Source: Mucilaginibacter flavidus
GTDB lineage: Bacteria; Bacteroidota; Bacteroidia; Sphingobacteriales; Sphingobacteriaceae
DNA length: 64,000 bases
Direction: 5' to 3'
Assembly: GCF_024055575.1 (NCBI RefSeq)
Contig: NZ_JAMXOE010000005.1
Coordinates: 124,001 to 188,000, forward strand
The position numbers and the translations under genes were made by a program. Under the pieces are notes generated by a model, which saw only the letters and a program-made list of their open reading frames with translations, ran no database searches and was not told the origin of the DNA. This document shows positions 49,259-57,671 of the stretch, one piece after another. Position 1 is the first letter of the stretch; each line of letters opens with the position of its first letter.

Positions 49259-50779
49259 ATGGAAAAGAAAGAAGAAAGTACGCCATCCGCCATTACCCGC
49301 GGCGACTTTATTAAAAAAGCGGCAGTTGCCGCAGCAGGTTTTTACATTGTGCCCCGCTATGTATTGGGCGGCACGGGTTACACTGCCCCCAGCGACAAGC
49401 TTTACATAGCCGCTGTCGGAACCGGTGGTGAGGCCGAAAACGACATTCACCATTATGCCACCGCGCCGAAAAAGAATGCCGAAATAGCTTTTTTATGTGA
49501 TGTGGATGAACGACCGGCAGCGGCACGCCGCAAAGAGTTCCCGAAAGCGAAGTTTTACCACGACTGGCGCGAGCTATTCGACAAGGAGCATAAAAATTTT
49601 GACGCCGTTACCGTTGCCATTCCTGACCATAACCACGCCATTGTTGGCCTCAGCGCCATGCAGTTAAAGAAACACCTATATCTGCAAAAACCCCTCACAC
49701 ATGATATTTATGAGGCCCGCATATTAACCGAGGCCAGCAAAAAATACCAAGTGGTTACCCAAATGGGCGACCAGGGCGCCAGCTGCGATGGCATGCGTAC
49801 CCTGCGTGAGTGGATAGAGGCAGGCCTGCTTGGCGATATTGAAAAAGTTTATTGCTGGACCGACCGCCCGGTATGGCCGCAGGGCATTAGCTGGCCAAAA
49901 TCCCGCCCGCAAGTGCCGAAGGAGTTGAAGTGGGATTTGTGGCTGGGCACGGCTAAAGAAACTAACTATATTGATAACCTGGTGCCTTTTAACTGGCGTG
50001 GCTGGTGGGAGTTTGGCACCGGTGCCCTTGGCGATATGGGTTGCCATATAATGGGGCCGCCGTTTAAGTTGCTGGGGCTTGGCTATCCTACCGAGGTATC
50101 GGGCAGTGCAAGTACCGTTTACAGCGGTATTTTTAAAGAAGGTATTTACCCCGAAAGCGGGCCGGTATCAAGCAGTATTAAATTTAAGTTTACCCAGCAA
50201 AACGGTAAACCGCTTGATTTGTATTGGATGGATGGCGGCATTACCCCCGAACGCCTGGGCGAACTTGACCCAAGCCTCAACCAAAACGAAGCACTGGGCG
50301 ATATACCTGCCGAAAATGATTTTGAAGGCTGTACACTGTTTATAGGCTCCAAAGGTAAAGCCAGCTGCGGCTGGGGCGGGAGTCACCCGAGGTTATTGCC
50401 ATTGAATTTAAATAAGGATATCCATGTCCCCGAAAAATATCCTCGCATTGAAGGCGGCATGGATGGCCATTGGTGGCAATGGGTTGATGCCAGCATTGCC
50501 GGTTATGGCAAAATGGAAGTCGACTCACCGTTTGTGGGCTATGCCGGGCCGCTAACAGAAACCGTGCTGATGGGCAACCTGTTGCTGCGCACCTTTAACA
50601 TACAGGAAAAAATAAAACGCAATGACCCGGTTTACGGCAACATGGAAGGCTACAAATTCAGTGGTCGCTATACCGCCCTTAAATGGGATGGCGAAAACAT
50701 GCGCATCACCAACTTTGAACCGGCAAACCAATATATTAAACGGGAATACCGGAAAGGTTGGGGGGCGATTAAGTTGTAA
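49259..50779 (+). CDS. Gfo/Idh/MocA-family oxidoreductase, likely exported
   Basis: 506 residues. A Tat-like signal precedes the enzyme: TRGDFIKKAAVAAAGFYIVPRYVLG, with the motif written TRGDF rather than RRxF, so Tat export is plausible but not certain. The Rossmann fold LYIAAVGTGGEAENDIHH, the dinucleotide-site FLCDVDERPAAARRKEF, YLQKPLTHDIYEARILTEAS and the substrate domain GDMGCHIMGPPFKLLGLG match the family, with the characteristic EKP-like K in QKPL. It probably oxidises or reduces a sugar C3 position, working with the DUF1080 protein immediately upstream. The C-terminal region is complete. Confidence 0.9.
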   Translation: MEKKEESTPSAITRGDFIKKAAVAAAGFYIVPRYVLGGTGYTAPSDKLYIAAVGTGGEAENDIHHYATAPKKNAEIAFLCDVDERPAAARRKEFPKAKFYHDWRELFDKEHKNFDAVTVAIPDHNHAIVGLSAMQLKKHLYLQKPLTHDIYEARILTEASKKYQVVTQMGDQGASCDGMRTLREWIEAGLLGDIEKVYCWTDRPVWPQGISWPKSRPQVPKELKWDLWLGTAKETNYIDNLVPFNWRGWWEFGTGALGDMGCHIMGPPFKLLGLGYPTEVSGSASTVYSGIFKEGIYPESGPVSSSIKFKFTQQNGKPLDLYWMDGGITPERLGELDPSLNQNEALGDIPAENDFEGCTLFIGSKGKASCGWGGSHPRLLPLNLNKDIHVPEKYPRIEGGMDGHWWQWVDASIAGYGKMEVDSPFVGYAGPLTETVLMGNLLLRTFNIQEKIKRNDPVYGNMEGYKFSGRYTALKWDGENMRITNFEPANQYIKREYRKGWGAIKL

Positions 50780-50825
50780 GGAAGTGGTTGATTAGGTTCA
50801 TTAAGTTGGATTGAGTTCTCTCCTT

Positions 50826-50890
50826 CCCGTGTCATTTCGACAACGAACAAGGAGAAAATTTGTCGGCAAGTAGCGTGACGCGCCCGGACG
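50826..50890. repeat. Intergenic repeat (TGTCATTTCGACAACGAACAAGG type)
   Basis: GTGTCATTTCGACAACGAACAAGGAG... resembles a repeat motif seen in many Bacteroidota genomes and lies between the oxidoreductase and mazE genes. Only one copy is in the window. Confidence 0.4.
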
Positions 50891-50949
50891 AATTACTCGT
50901 TTAAAATAATAATACTTTAATTGTAATTACTTTGTGCTAACTTTATACT

Positions 50950-51204
50950 ATGGAAACAAAGCTTATTAAAATCGGCAACTCCTATGGTATACGACTACCA
51001 AAGTCGCTTATACAACAATATGAGCTTTCAAATAATATAGAAATTAATCCTACTGAAAAAGGCATTCTTATTAAATCAAAACGCCAATCGCGCGAAGGCT
51101 GGGAGGAGCAGTTAGCTACAGCTATTAAAGCCGGCCATCAACCTGATGACGAATTATTGGAAGGTTTTAATGATGATCTGACAGAACAGGAGTGGCAATG
51201 GTAA
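50950..51204 (+). CDS. mazE: MazE-like antitoxin (AbrB/SpoVT fold)
   Basis: 84 residues. The N-terminal swapped-hairpin DNA-binding domain reads METKLIKIGNSYGIRLPKSLIQQYELSNNIEINPTEKGILIKSK, the standard MazE/AbrB pattern. The C-terminal 35 residues are acidic (AGHQPDDELLEGFNDDLTEQEWQW) and would wrap around the toxin. It should repress its own operon and neutralise the adjacent ribonuclease. The stop overlaps the toxin ATG (ATGGTAA). Confidence 0.9.
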   Translation: METKLIKIGNSYGIRLPKSLIQQYELSNNIEINPTEKGILIKSKRQSREGWEEQLATAIKAGHQPDDELLEGFNDDLTEQEWQW

Positions 51205-51524
51205 TTAAGCGTTTTGAGATTTGGCTGGTTGATCTAAATCCGGTAGTAGGTAGCGAAATCAGCAAAACCAGACCTTGTATTATTATTTCGCCCGATGAAG
51301 TGAATAAATTACTGGCAACGGTTACCGTTGCCGCAATGACATCGGCCATTAAGCCATATCCGCAACGGGTAAACTGTAGTTTCCAAAATAAAACCGGGCA
51401 AATAGCATTGGACCATATCCGTTCCGTTTCGAAGCTAAGGCTGATAAAAAAGCTCGGGGAAATGGATGAACCAACAAACCGAAAGGTCTGTCAAAAATTG
51501 GCTGATTTTTTTAGTTACGAATAA
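51198..51524 (+). CDS. mazF: MazF/PemK-family endoribonuclease toxin
   Basis: 108 residues from the ATG at 51198, which overlaps the antitoxin stop; an upstream GTG at 51192 is weaker. The MazF/PemK fold shows VIKRFEIWLVDLNPVVGSEISKTRPCIIISPDEVNK (the R in KTRP is catalytic in the family) and TVTVAAMTSAIKPYPQRVNCSFQNKTGQIALDHIRSVSKLRL. Expected activity is cleavage of mRNA at a short recognition sequence. The pair is complete and typical. Confidence 0.92.
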   Translation: MVIKRFEIWLVDLNPVVGSEISKTRPCIIISPDEVNKLLATVTVAAMTSAIKPYPQRVNCSFQNKTGQIALDHIRSVSKLRLIKKLGEMDEPTNRKVCQKLADFFSYE

Positions 51525-51555
51525 TTGTATCTCGCTTAATCACTTTGCTGCCAGG

Positions 51556-51951
51556 TTAGCTCACCGGCTTGTCATCCGCACGTGATGATTGGTGAAAAGC
51601 ATTGGTATTATTAACAGGCTCCCGGTAATCAAATCCGCTAAACTGCTTCGGCGGTTTCGGACTTTCGCCGTACTCGTTATAAACCCTGTTGCCTTCCTGG
51701 AACATCAGCCAAAAAACATAAAAGGGGATTAGTTGCCACCAGCCGCTGTTGCCTAGGTCGTGGCATCTTTTGGCGCTTTGGGTAAGTCTGAACCATATAA
51801 GCGGTATGAGCCCCAGCAATACAATTTTTTCGCCGTCGAAACCTTCCGAAAAATACAATATTATGAAATATCCAGTCCACCACATTACGAAGCTAAGGCA
51901 AAACTCGGTGCGCCTGATGCGGCCATAGAAAGAAAAGATATTTTTGAACAT
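51556..51951 (-). CDS. DUF805 membrane protein
   Basis: 131 residues from the ATG at 51951 (MFKNIFSFYGRIRRTEFCLSF); upstream sequence to 51993 is excluded because the RIRRTEF motif marks the family start. Three helices carry RRTEFCLSFVMWWTGYFIILYF, the segment ending LIPLIWFRLTQSAKRCHDLGNSGWWQLIPFYVFWLMF and a soluble tail. The RCHDLGNSGWW segment is the DUF805 signature. The tail is enriched in Ser/Asn and is not conserved. Function is unknown. Confidence 0.87.
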   Translation of the reverse strand: MFKNIFSFYGRIRRTEFCLSFVMWWTGYFIILYFSEGFDGEKIVLLGLIPLIWFRLTQSAKRCHDLGNSGWWQLIPFYVFWLMFQEGNRVYNEYGESPKPPKQFSGFDYREPVNNTNAFHQSSRADDKPVS

Positions 51952-52054
51952 AATAGCGCGAAAGGTTAATCTAAGATAGATAATTCCAGCCAAAGTTCAA
52001 GTATTTTTCGTCCGAAGCACTCTCAATGTCGTACAGCCTTGGCGGCCCCGACTT

Positions 52055-53155
52055 TTATTTTGCTCCCCCTTTAGGGGGCTGGGGGGCAAACGTAACCTGG
52101 TACATCTTCGGCCACTTTTTACCCGTTATAAAAATCCGTTTAGTGGCAGCATCATAGGCAATGCCGTTTAATACATCGGCGCCGACCCTGCGGGTCTTTT
52201 CCGGGTACAGGTTGGTCAGATCAATTTTTCCTATTACGGCGCCTGTTTTTGGGTCGATAATGATAATATTATTTGTAGTCCAGATATTGGCATAAATCTT
52301 ACCCTCAATGTACTCCAGCTCGTTTATCTTAGTTACTGCGCCCTTATCGTCATACACATCAATGGAGCCTGTTTGGCGGTAGGTATCTTTATCTAAAAAC
52401 CAGATACGGTTGGTGCTGTCGTCCATGTATAGTTTTTTACCATCAAAGCACATTCCCCAACCTTCAACGCCTGTATTAAACGGAATTGTTTTCAGTAGTT
52501 TAAGGGTGGTTTTATCATATATGTTGGCTATTTTTTCGTGATAAGTTAGCTGAATGATCTTATCGCCAACAATTGAGATCCCCTCCGCAAATACTTTTGG
52601 GTCAACCATTGTTTTTTGCAATACTTTGCCCGTGGCTAAATCCACTCTTCTCAAGCTCGACTGTCCATCTTTTACCTGCCCCGGCGGCGGGTCTAAATAA
52701 CCGCCACCGCTTTCATATAATGATCCATCCTGGTATAATAAACCTTCGGTATAGCTGCCGGTATCATGCGGGAAGGTCTTCTCCACTTTAAAAGTATACT
52801 CAACCGGAGCTTTGGCGGGCATCAGCACAATATTGGTTGATGATTCCTGCGGTTTTCCGCCGGAGTAAACCCGGGCCGTTATTACGCGAGGACCAACCGG
52901 CATACTATCGGTTTTTAACGCAAAAGCACTTGAGTCTTTCGTTGCCCCAACGCGTGCGGAATCAACCAAAAACACTACCGAGTCGGCTTTTACATTTGCG
53001 GCATAGTGCGCCTTCACCTGTACCACATCGCCGGTTTTGTATGATGTGCCTGCTTCAGGACTTACAGTAATGCTGTTGTCGTCCTGGCTTTTGTTTTTAC
53101 AGCTAAAGGCTAATAAGATAACTGCTGCAAATAATATATTGTATTTTAATTTCAT
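52055..53155 (-). CDS. Lipoprotein glutaminyl-peptide cyclotransferase (glutamine cyclotransferase)
   Basis: 366 residues; lipoprotein signal with lipobox LLAFSC (Cys19). Residues about 25-110 form an Ig-like/Cadherin-like domain, then a five-bladed propeller follows with the bacterial QC segments FPHDTGSYTEGLLYQDGSLYESGG, WGMCFDGKKLYMDDSTNRIWFLD, INELEYIEGKIYANIWTTNNI and VLNGIAYDAATKRIFITGKKWPKMYQV. It converts N-terminal glutamine to pyroglutamate on exported proteins. The last residues APQPPKGGAK are encoded by an intergenic repeat in a different frame than in the PPAP cases. Confidence 0.9.
   Translation of the reverse strand: MKLKYNILFAAVILLAFSCKNKSQDDNSITVSPEAGTSYKTGDVVQVKAHYAANVKADSVVFLVDSARVGATKDSSAFALKTDSMPVGPRVITARVYSGGKPQESSTNIVLMPAKAPVEYTFKVEKTFPHDTGSYTEGLLYQDGSLYESGGGYLDPPPGQVKDGQSSLRRVDLATGKVLQKTMVDPKVFAEGISIVGDKIIQLTYHEKIANIYDKTTLKLLKTIPFNTGVEGWGMCFDGKKLYMDDSTNRIWFLDKDTYRQTGSIDVYDDKGAVTKINELEYIEGKIYANIWTTNNIIIIDPKTGAVIGKIDLTNLYPEKTRRVGADVLNGIAYDAATKRIFITGKKWPKMYQVTFAPQPPKGGAK
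52062..52087 (-). repeat. CCCCCTAAAGGGGG-family repeat inside the QC gene end
   Basis: On the minus strand the repeat is read in a frame that does not use its TAA and adds Pro-Gln-Pro-Pro-Lys-Gly-Gly-Ala-Lys before a later TAA at 52055-52057. Confidence 0.85.
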
Positions 53156-53162
53156 GATGATG

Positions 53163-53531
53163 TTACATGGCTGTTGGCCAAAACGCGTCTTCTATATGTT
53201 TTAGTGTGTAATTGTTGTTTTTGTCAAATAATACCGATATAATATCAAACCGCACTTCGCCCTGGTGGTTCATCAGGTAAAGGTACTCATCTGCGGCGTC
53301 AACCAGCAGGCGTTGTTTGCGGGCATCCACAAAGTCCTCGGGCTCGCCAAACCAATTGCCGGTGCGGGTTTTTACCTCGGTAAATATAATCACCTTATTT
53401 TTATACGCAATAAGGTCCACCTCCAAACGCCCATGCGTCCAGTTTTCGTCTAAAATCTCGTAGCCCGTTTTCTCCAGGTGCTCTTTTGCCAGGCTTTCGC
53501 CCCGGCGACCAAGGTCGAGGTGTTTTGCCAT
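53163..53531 (-). CDS. YraN/UPF0102 family protein
   Basis: 122 residues from the ATG at 53531 (MAKHLDLGRRGESLAKEHL). Endonuclease-like fold with GRRGESLAKEHLEKTGYEILDENWTHGRLEVDLIAYKNKVIIFTEVKTRTG; the conserved E-x-D and E-V-K residues are present as in Holliday-junction-resolvase-like enzymes. The DnaG-proximal location and a possible role in DNA processing are only inferences. The small membrane-protein gene upstream ends with TAATG overlapping this start, indicating coupling. Confidence 0.88.
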   Translation of the reverse strand: MAKHLDLGRRGESLAKEHLEKTGYEILDENWTHGRLEVDLIAYKNKVIIFTEVKTRTGNWFGEPEDFVDARKQRLLVDAADEYLYLMNHQGEVRFDIISVLFDKNNNYTLKHIEDAFWPTAM

Positions 53532-53773
53532 TAACAAGTGATTTTAAAACCCGCCCATATTAAAAACCCGATTACAAATACCGCAAAAACCAGCACTGCG
53601 GCACACAGCCCCCAGCCAAGGTCCCTCGCGTAGTTATTATATCTTAAAACAATTCCGGTCAAAAGCATAAGCGCCAGTATGATTAGTAAACTGCCGAACA
53701 TTTCGAATAAGTTCAGGCTAATTACTAACGCCACTAACACAGATAAAATTCCGGTAAAATAAAGATACTTCAT
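53531..53773 (-). CDS. Small two-helix membrane protein
   Basis: 80 residues, mostly hydrophobic: MKYLYFTGILSVLVALVISLNLFEMFGSLLIILALMLLTGIVLRYNN, a short polar stretch, then WGLCAAVLVFAVFVIGFLIWAGFK. No family recognised. The stop overlaps the yraN ATG (TAATG) and dnaG lies five bases from its start, so it is embedded in a three-gene cluster and is likely real. Function is unknown. Confidence 0.65.
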   Translation of the reverse strand: MKYLYFTGILSVLVALVISLNLFEMFGSLLIILALMLLTGIVLRYNNYARDLGWGLCAAVLVFAVFVIGFLIWAGFKITC

Positions 53774-53778
53774 CCGGG

Positions 53779-55704
53779 TTATTTCAAAATTACTGAACCC
53801 AAATAATCCGAAATGGTTTTCTCCACCTTTTTCATGTGCATATACTGGTTTAGCAGAATTTCCTGGTCGGCCTCAACGCTGGTAGTTTGCAGTTCTTTGC
53901 GCAGCCCTTCCAGTATTTTGCCAATTTTATGCTTTTTAAGGTGAAAAATAGCGCCAAGTATGGTGGCCTTCATATTAGCCTGTTCATCGGGCACTAAAAT
54001 TTTGTGCATCTCGTACCAGTTTTCGCTCAGGGTGTACTTGGTGGCTATCTGGGTTACCGTTAAGTCAACAATTTCCTTGTCGGCATAATGGATAAAATAC
54101 TGCTCATCGGGTAGCACCCCGTTTTCCACTTCGCGACGGTATATTTCGGTGAATTTCTTGGCGGCAGGGTAATCAAAATCCACGTCGCTTAATTCAGCAA
54201 TCATAAAGGGGCCAATATAGGTATTGGCGATGCCGTCCCAGTCGATAACCTTGTTACCATATAAAAGTAGCAGGCGGATGATCTCTTTCTCCTGCGTTGC
54301 ATCTTCCCGTTCAACGCGTTCCTGCGGCTCATCAAAAAAATGAGGTTCATCAACGGGCGCCGGCCTTGTGTTCTGTTGCTGCTGCGAATCCTTGCGTGCT
54401 TTGGCAGTACGCATTTTGTTGAGCTCAGACAACAGCGCGCGCTCGTCGATCTGTAGCTGGTAACTGCACTCCTTTATAAACACCGATGCTTTTATCGAAT
54501 CAGGTATTTTCGCAATACTTTCAACAATTTCCCGTATAACTTCGGCTTTTTTTATGGGATCGTTACCTACTTCCTTTAGCAGGATATCGGTTTTAAACAG
54601 GATAAAATCCTTCTTGTTATCGGCAATGTGTTTTTTAAAGCCATTGGTGCCAAAATTGCGCACATACGAATCCGGGTCGTGCCCGTCGGGGAAGAGCACA
54701 ACTTTTACGTTCAGCCCTTCTTCCAAAATCATATCCAGCCCGCGCAATGATGCTTTTATACCGGCCGCGTCCCCATCATACAAAATGGTGATATTTTTTG
54801 TGAAGCGACTTATCAGGCGTATCTGCTCAACGGTTAAGGAGGTGCCCGAGGAGGCCACCACGTTTTCAATACCCGCCTGGTGTACCGACAGCACATCGGC
54901 ATAACCCTCCACCAAATAACAGTTATCCTCCTCGCGGATAGCTTTCTTGGCAAAGTAAAGCCCGTATAATACGTTCGATTTGTGATAAATCTCCGATTCC
55001 GGCGAGTTTACGTATTTGGGAACGTTCTTGTCATTTTTAAGCGTGCGGCCACCAAATGCAATCACCCTCCCGGTAAAGCTGTGAATAGGGAACATCACCC
55101 GGCCGCGGTAACGGTCGTACAACGAGCCATTGTCGCGCTTAACCGAGAGACCTGTCTCCACCATAAACTCTTCCTGGTAGCCGTCTTTCAGCGCCTGGCC
55201 GGTAAAGGCTTCCCACTGGTCGGGCGAGTAGCCCAGCTCAAATTTCTTTATGGTATCATTTGTAAAACCGCGCTCTTTAAAATAGCTCAAGCCTATGCTT
55301 TTGCCTTCATCGGTTTCCAACAAGCTTTCGTGAAAAAATTTGGCAGCATAGCCGCTGACGATCATCAGGCTTTCGCGGCGGTTTTCTTCTTCGCGGTTTT
55401 CTGTCGATTCTACCGTTTCCTCAACCTCGATGCCATATTTTTTTGCAAGCCATTTCAACGCCTCGGGATAGCTGAATTTCTCCAGCTCCATTAAGAACGT
55501 AACGGCCGAACCGCCTTTGCCGGACGAAAAGTCTTTAAAAATGCCCTTGGCCGGCGATACCGTGAACGATGGCGTCCGCTCATTGGCAAACGGCGAAAGG
55601 CCCACATAATTGGCGCCGCGTTTTTTTAATTGCACAAATTCCCCTATCACCTCCACAATATCTGTGGCTTCCATAATACGGTCGATAGTCGATTTGATGA
55701 TCAT
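53779..55704 (-). CDS. dnaG: DNA primase DnaG with degenerate zinc ribbon
   Basis: 641 residues from the ATG at 55704. The TOPRIM catalytic core is intact: YLVEGYADVLSVHQAG, ILYDGDAAGIKASLRG and the DPDSYVRNFG segment. The N-terminal CHC2 zinc ribbon, however, has lost its ligands: LSPFANERTPSF and GIFKDFSSGKGG put S37, A40, D58 and S61 where E. coli has Cys, His, Cys and Cys. The fold seems preserved without zinc. The C-terminal helicase-binding region is present. In related Bacteroidota this change may be lineage-wide. It makes RNA primers for replication. Confidence 0.93.
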   Translation of the reverse strand: MIIKSTIDRIMEATDIVEVIGEFVQLKKRGANYVGLSPFANERTPSFTVSPAKGIFKDFSSGKGGSAVTFLMELEKFSYPEALKWLAKKYGIEVEETVESTENREEENRRESLMIVSGYAAKFFHESLLETDEGKSIGLSYFKERGFTNDTIKKFELGYSPDQWEAFTGQALKDGYQEEFMVETGLSVKRDNGSLYDRYRGRVMFPIHSFTGRVIAFGGRTLKNDKNVPKYVNSPESEIYHKSNVLYGLYFAKKAIREEDNCYLVEGYADVLSVHQAGIENVVASSGTSLTVEQIRLISRFTKNITILYDGDAAGIKASLRGLDMILEEGLNVKVVLFPDGHDPDSYVRNFGTNGFKKHIADNKKDFILFKTDILLKEVGNDPIKKAEVIREIVESIAKIPDSIKASVFIKECSYQLQIDERALLSELNKMRTAKARKDSQQQQNTRPAPVDEPHFFDEPQERVEREDATQEKEIIRLLLLYGNKVIDWDGIANTYIGPFMIAELSDVDFDYPAAKKFTEIYRREVENGVLPDEQYFIHYADKEIVDLTVTQIATKYTLSENWYEMHKILVPDEQANMKATILGAIFHLKKHKIGKILEGLRKELQTTSVEADQEILLNQYMHMKKVEKTISDYLGSVILK

Positions 55705-55829
55705 TAATAAATACGGTGTTTTTGTGTTACACAAAAATAGCTTTTTTAGCGTTTGTTAACCCGGTTAATTTTAAACCTGTAGCATTTTGCTAACTTTACC
55801 GTATTGTTTAAAAATGCTATCCTGTAAAC

Positions 55830-56300
55830 ATGAAAAAAATATTAACCGTAGTTTGTTGTGCTGTTTGTATAATTATCTCATCGTGCCATAAGGACAGCAA
55901 GGTAATACCCCAGGATTTTTATTTTAATTCGAGTAAAAACGGCGTCGACTGGGGTGCGGTGGTTTCCACCACTAAAATTTCAGGCGATAGCTTGAGGATA
56001 ACAGCATTCAGGCCGGCCGGCGAAGAACAACTTTATATCGATATCAAATTTAATGGCGCCGGCACCTATCCTTTGACACTCGGTCAGGCCAAATTTTTTA
56101 CCACCATAGGCATGGATGCGCTAACCAGCGATTACCGCCTCGACACAACTCAACACAGCAAATTGGTTATTAGCAGCTACGATGCCAAAAACAATATCAT
56201 ATCGGGCAGCGGCGATTTTTACATGCTGAAAAATTCAATCACCGAATATGTCCAGCTTACGTTTGGCGGCAGTAGCTTTCGTGTAAAACTCCCCGAATAA
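55830..56300 (+). CDS. Lipoprotein, DUF6252-like (paralogue 1)
   Basis: 156 residues with a lipoprotein signal (IIISSC, Cys20). Pattern shared with the next gene: a beta strand around SKNGVDWGAVV, the GEEQLYIDIKFNGAGTYPL segment, QAKFFTTIGMDALTSDYRLD and KLVISSYDAKNNIISGSGDFYM. It ends with a strand VQLTFGGSSFRVKLPE. Gene and paralogue are 145 bases apart in the same orientation, suggesting duplication. Function unknown; probably surface-facing lipoproteins. Confidence 0.75.
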   Translation: MKKILTVVCCAVCIIISSCHKDSKVIPQDFYFNSSKNGVDWGAVVSTTKISGDSLRITAFRPAGEEQLYIDIKFNGAGTYPLTLGQAKFFTTIGMDALTSDYRLDTTQHSKLVISSYDAKNNIISGSGDFYMLKNSITEYVQLTFGGSSFRVKLPE

Positions 56301-56445
56301 TATTAGGGTCATCGCTTTTAAAACCTAACCGGCATCCCTTGACCCGGTTAAGCTGTTCGCCACTTAAAAATTTATAGTTCCCTGTATCGCAACGTGTTAA
56401 TTCTACGTAACTAGCTTAAATAGAACCTGGTTAATTATTTGTGAT

Positions 56446-56919
56446 ATGAAAAAGCTATTACTTGCCGTACCCTTCATTTGTTGCCTGGTATTTACAGGGT
56501 GCAAAAAAGACAACCAAAATGTGGTGAACGATCTTTTTATGGGAGCTTTTAAAAATGGCCAGGCTTGGGTGGGCCAGCCTTTTGCAGGCTACCTTGCCGG
56601 TAAAGACTCGGTGCAGGTAGGCGGCTTTAAAGCAACCGGCGAAGAAACCCTGTATTTTAATTTAAAAGCACTGTCAAAAGGAACCTATACTATTAAACCG
56701 GGCCAGGCAGTTTACTTTACCACTATAGGAATGGACGCGGTTACCGGCAATTATAAAATTGACGCCACTTTAACCAATACCGTTACCATACGTGATTTTA
56801 ACGTGGCTACCAATATTGTTAACGGAACCTTCCTGTTAAACTTTGTGAAAGTAAGCGGCGCCGGGCCTGATAAATTAAGTTTTACAGAGGGAAAGTTTTA
56901 TGCCCTGATGCCGCAGTAA
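56446..56919 (+). CDS. Lipoprotein, DUF6252-like (paralogue 2)
   Basis: 157 residues; lipoprotein signal (LVFTGC, Cys19) then KKDNQN. The mature part aligns with the previous gene: FKNGQAWVG..., the segment GEETLYFNLKALSKGTYTI, QAVYFTTIGMDAVTGNYKID and VTIRDFNVATNIVNGTFLLNF, then LSFTEGKFYALMPQ, which matches the family end TEGxF. The two share the striking FTTIGMDA motif. A more distant relative is at 43525. Function unknown. Confidence 0.75.
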   Translation: MKKLLLAVPFICCLVFTGCKKDNQNVVNDLFMGAFKNGQAWVGQPFAGYLAGKDSVQVGGFKATGEETLYFNLKALSKGTYTIKPGQAVYFTTIGMDAVTGNYKIDATLTNTVTIRDFNVATNIVNGTFLLNFVKVSGAGPDKLSFTEGKFYALMPQ

Positions 56920-56939
56920 TTAAGAAGCACCGATCATTA

Positions 56940-57305
56940 CTATTTTCCCGCAGCCAACAATGTGTCGGCGGATATGCCTAAATAATTATGCAGGCCTTTA
57001 ATCATTTTTAGTGTCAGTTCTTTTTTTCCGGATAATACCTGAGAAACATAACCTTTAGATCCAATTATGTGTTCCAGATCCTTTTGCTTTAGTCCTTTCT
57101 CTTCGAGTTTTAATTTTATTGCTGCTATTGGGTCGGGGGATGGAATATGGAAATGACGGTCCTCATAATCTTTGACCAACAATAACAAGAGTTCTAATTC
57201 TTCAAAATCGGGCGTTCCCCGTTCTGCATGGAATATCTCTATCGTTCTTTCTAGAGCGAAATCGTATTCTTCCTCACTTTTCAATACTTTCCATGTATTT
57301 TCCAT
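56940..57305 (-). CDS. higA: HigA-like Xre antitoxin
   Basis: 121 residues with a C-terminal helix-turn-helix (DPIAAIKLKLEEKGLKQKDLEHIIGSKGYVSQVLSGKKELTLKMIKGLHNYLGISADTLL), the Xre signature, and an N-terminal helical part (WKVLKSEEEYDFALERTIEIF). It is the second gene of a HigBA pair (toxin first), five bases after the toxin stop. Antitoxins of this type repress the operon and bind the toxin. Typical length. Confidence 0.9.
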   Translation of the reverse strand: MENTWKVLKSEEEYDFALERTIEIFHAERGTPDFEELELLLLLVKDYEDRHFHIPSPDPIAAIKLKLEEKGLKQKDLEHIIGSKGYVSQVLSGKKELTLKMIKGLHNYLGISADTLLAAGK

Positions 57306-57310
57306 AGCAA

Positions 57311-57631
57311 TTATTGTTTAAACGGATTTTTCATGTGTTTTATATTTGCTGCATCAATTTTATCATAGGCTTTATGTGTTCCAAACCAAATAACATATGC
57401 GGCTTGCGCTTCAAAGTTGATGGACACAATAAGCCTGAATGAATTTCCCTTGATATTAAATATTACTCTGTTATTCGAAACAATGCTGGCATTGCCATAA
57501 ATGGCTTTTAAATCGTTCAAATTTTTGAATACTGCCTTTGAAATCTCATTATACCAAGCCTTTAACGAGTTTGCGGCAAGCGGATAATTTTCTATATAAT
57601 ATAAAATCGTCCGCTTTGTGATAACATTCAT
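57311..57631 (-). CDS. higB: HigB-family mRNA interferase toxin
   Basis: 106-residue RelE-fold toxin. The strands NRVIFNIKGNSFRLIVSINFEAQAAYVIWFGTHKAYDKID match the HigB family, with Arg in FRLIV and the GTHKAYDKI end characteristic. N-terminal helices (LKAWYNEISKAVFKNLNDLKAIYG) precede. It should cleave mRNA at ribosomes when free. Toxin-first order, then higA, is the normal HigBA arrangement. Complete and probably active. Confidence 0.92.
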   Translation of the reverse strand: MNVITKRTILYYIENYPLAANSLKAWYNEISKAVFKNLNDLKAIYGNASIVSNNRVIFNIKGNSFRLIVSINFEAQAAYVIWFGTHKAYDKIDAANIKHMKNPFKQ

Positions 57632-57671
57632 TGCTCTACAAATATAAAAGTTTTCTGAGAGTAAACATGTA

